Assembly: GCA_002322035.1 (NCBI GenBank)
Contig: DCNF01000043.1
Location: 49,023 to 73,675 of the forward strand
Origin: Geobacter sp. UBA1603
GTDB lineage: Bacteria; Desulfobacterota; Desulfuromonadia; Geobacterales; Pseudopelobacteraceae
Direction: 5' to 3'
DNA: 24,653 bases
Below the pieces are notes generated by a model. The model ran no database searches. It had not been told where the DNA came from and saw only the letters and a program-made list of their open reading frames with translations. Below are positions 23,951 through 24,653 of this stretch, one piece after another. Made by a program: the position numbers and the translations under genes. Within the stretch, counting starts at the first letter, position 1. Each line of letters opens with the position of its first letter.

Positions 23951-24653
23951 GGTCGTTAAATGGTGACAACCGCGGGTTTGCCCTGGTGCTGACCCTGGTG
24001 GTGACCGCCCTCATGGTGGCGGTGGCGGCTGAGCTGATCCACCAGGTGTATGTCGATACGGCATTAAGTCGGGGGTTCCGCGATGGCCAGCAGGCTTCAA
24101 TCCTGGCTGAATCAGGCGCACAGGGAGGGGCAAAGCTGATCCAGCGGGTGCTGTCGTCCCGGGATTATACCTCACTGTCCGATGCCTGGTCCAAGCCCTT
24201 CAGGCAGGAAGACGGCAACGGTTCATTGGAGCTTTCCGTGGTCGAAGAAAGCGGTTGCATCAACCTGAATGGGCTGGTGCTTCCCAATGGTGAGCTGCAG
24301 CCTTTGGTTCATTCGGCGCTAAAGCGTCTCGGCTCCCGCCTGGAGATGCCGGAGAGCGCCTGGAATGCGCTGGCTGACTGGCTCGACAGCGATGACCAGC
24401 CCCGTTCCGGCGGTGCTGAAAGTCCGTCATACCTCTCGAAAAGGCCGGCCTATAAGGCCCGCAATACCGCTCTGTCGAGTGTGCGCGAGCTGACCCTGGT
24501 AAACGGGTTCACCCCCGAAATGGCGGCCCGGCTGAAGCCATTTGTCACCGTATTTTCAGGCCAGTCAGGCGTTCCGGTGTCACTGGTCAACATCAATACT
24601 GCGCCGAAAGAAGTTCTGGCAGCACTGGATGAAGCTATCGATGACCCCCTGGC
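23947..24653 (+). CDS. gspK: Type II secretion minor pseudopilin GspK, 3' end cut by window edge
   Basis: The largest minor pseudopilin, thought to cap the pseudopilus tip. About 235 residues are visible. The leader is MRSLNGDNRG^FALVLTLVVTALMVAVAAEL; as usual for GspK the Glu at +5 is missing (Leu here). Family motifs follow: SILAESGAQGGAKLI, SGCINLN, WNALADWLDSDDQPR, GAESPSYLSKRPAYKARN, and FVTVFSGQSGVPVSLVNINTAPKEVLAAL. ATG 23947 overlaps the gspJ stop (ATGA). The reading frame is still open at 24653. Confidence 0.92.
   Translation, partial: MRSLNGDNRGFALVLTLVVTALMVAVAAELIHQVYVDTALSRGFRDGQQASILAESGAQGGAKLIQRVLSSRDYTSLSDAWSKPFRQEDGNGSLELSVVEESGCINLNGLVLPNGELQPLVHSALKRLGSRLEMPESAWNALADWLDSDDQPRSGGAESPSYLSKRPAYKARNTALSSVRELTLVNGFTPEMAARLKPFVTVFSGQSGVPVSLVNINTAPKEVLAALDEAIDDPL

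Overview
This window reads as the replication-origin region of a chromosome from a Gram-negative, anaerobe-like deltaproteobacterium, most probably of the Geobacter/Desulfuromonas group. The group call is inference. It rests on the gyrB-recF-dnaN-dnaA | oriC | rpmH-rnpA-yidD-yidC order, an in-frame UGA in a redoxin gene that looks like selenocysteine, a futalosine-pathway menaquinone gene (mqnC), lipid A (arn-type) genes and type II secretion pseudopilins. No tRNA, rRNA, insertion sequence, prophage or CRISPR array is visible.

Layout. Positions 1-5079 hold, on the minus strand, gyrB (3' end cut by the window edge), recF, dnaN and dnaA. Positions 5080-5435 are an AT-rich intergenic region with DnaA boxes; a second group of boxes lies between dnaA and dnaN (3511-3726). 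From 5436 to the end every gene is on the plus strand, so all genes point away from oriC. Positions 5436-7776 carry rpmH, rnpA, yidD and yidC, closed by an intrinsic terminator at about 7805-7840. Positions 7854-13653 carry an EndoQ-type PHP endonuclease, a redoxin gene with an in-frame TGA (9279-9281) followed by a good bacterial SECIS candidate, then mnmE, mnmG and rsmG. Two perfect 16-bp parS palindromes lie at 11072-11087 (mnmE-mnmG gap) and 12685-12700 (inside mnmG). A 239-base non-coding gap with repeats and hairpins follows.

Positions 13893-24653 are one tightly packed string of genes with no gap above about 15 bases: a glycine-zipper lipoprotein, a YbgC-type thioesterase, a YeeE/YedE transporter with a TusA-like partner, a double-PAS protein, mqnC, rnd (RNase D), arnC, separate formyltransferase and decarboxylase genes matching the two halves of ArnA, and the minor pseudopilin set gspH-gspI-gspJ-gspK (gspK cut by the window end).

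How the parts fit together. The left half is the replication-initiation cluster. The middle covers translation and membrane insertion (L34, RNase P protein, YidD/YidC), DNA repair (EndoQ), redox (the putative selenoprotein), tRNA wobble-uridine and 16S rRNA modification (MnmE/MnmG/RsmG), and centromere sites for ParB. The right half mixes sulfur handling, quinone synthesis, RNA processing, envelope modification and secretion. The strongest non-routine observation is the redoxin selenoprotein, which ordinary gene calling would cut to its C-terminal two thirds. Next are the parS sites without adjacent parA/parB, and the arn fragment without arnB, arnD or arnT.
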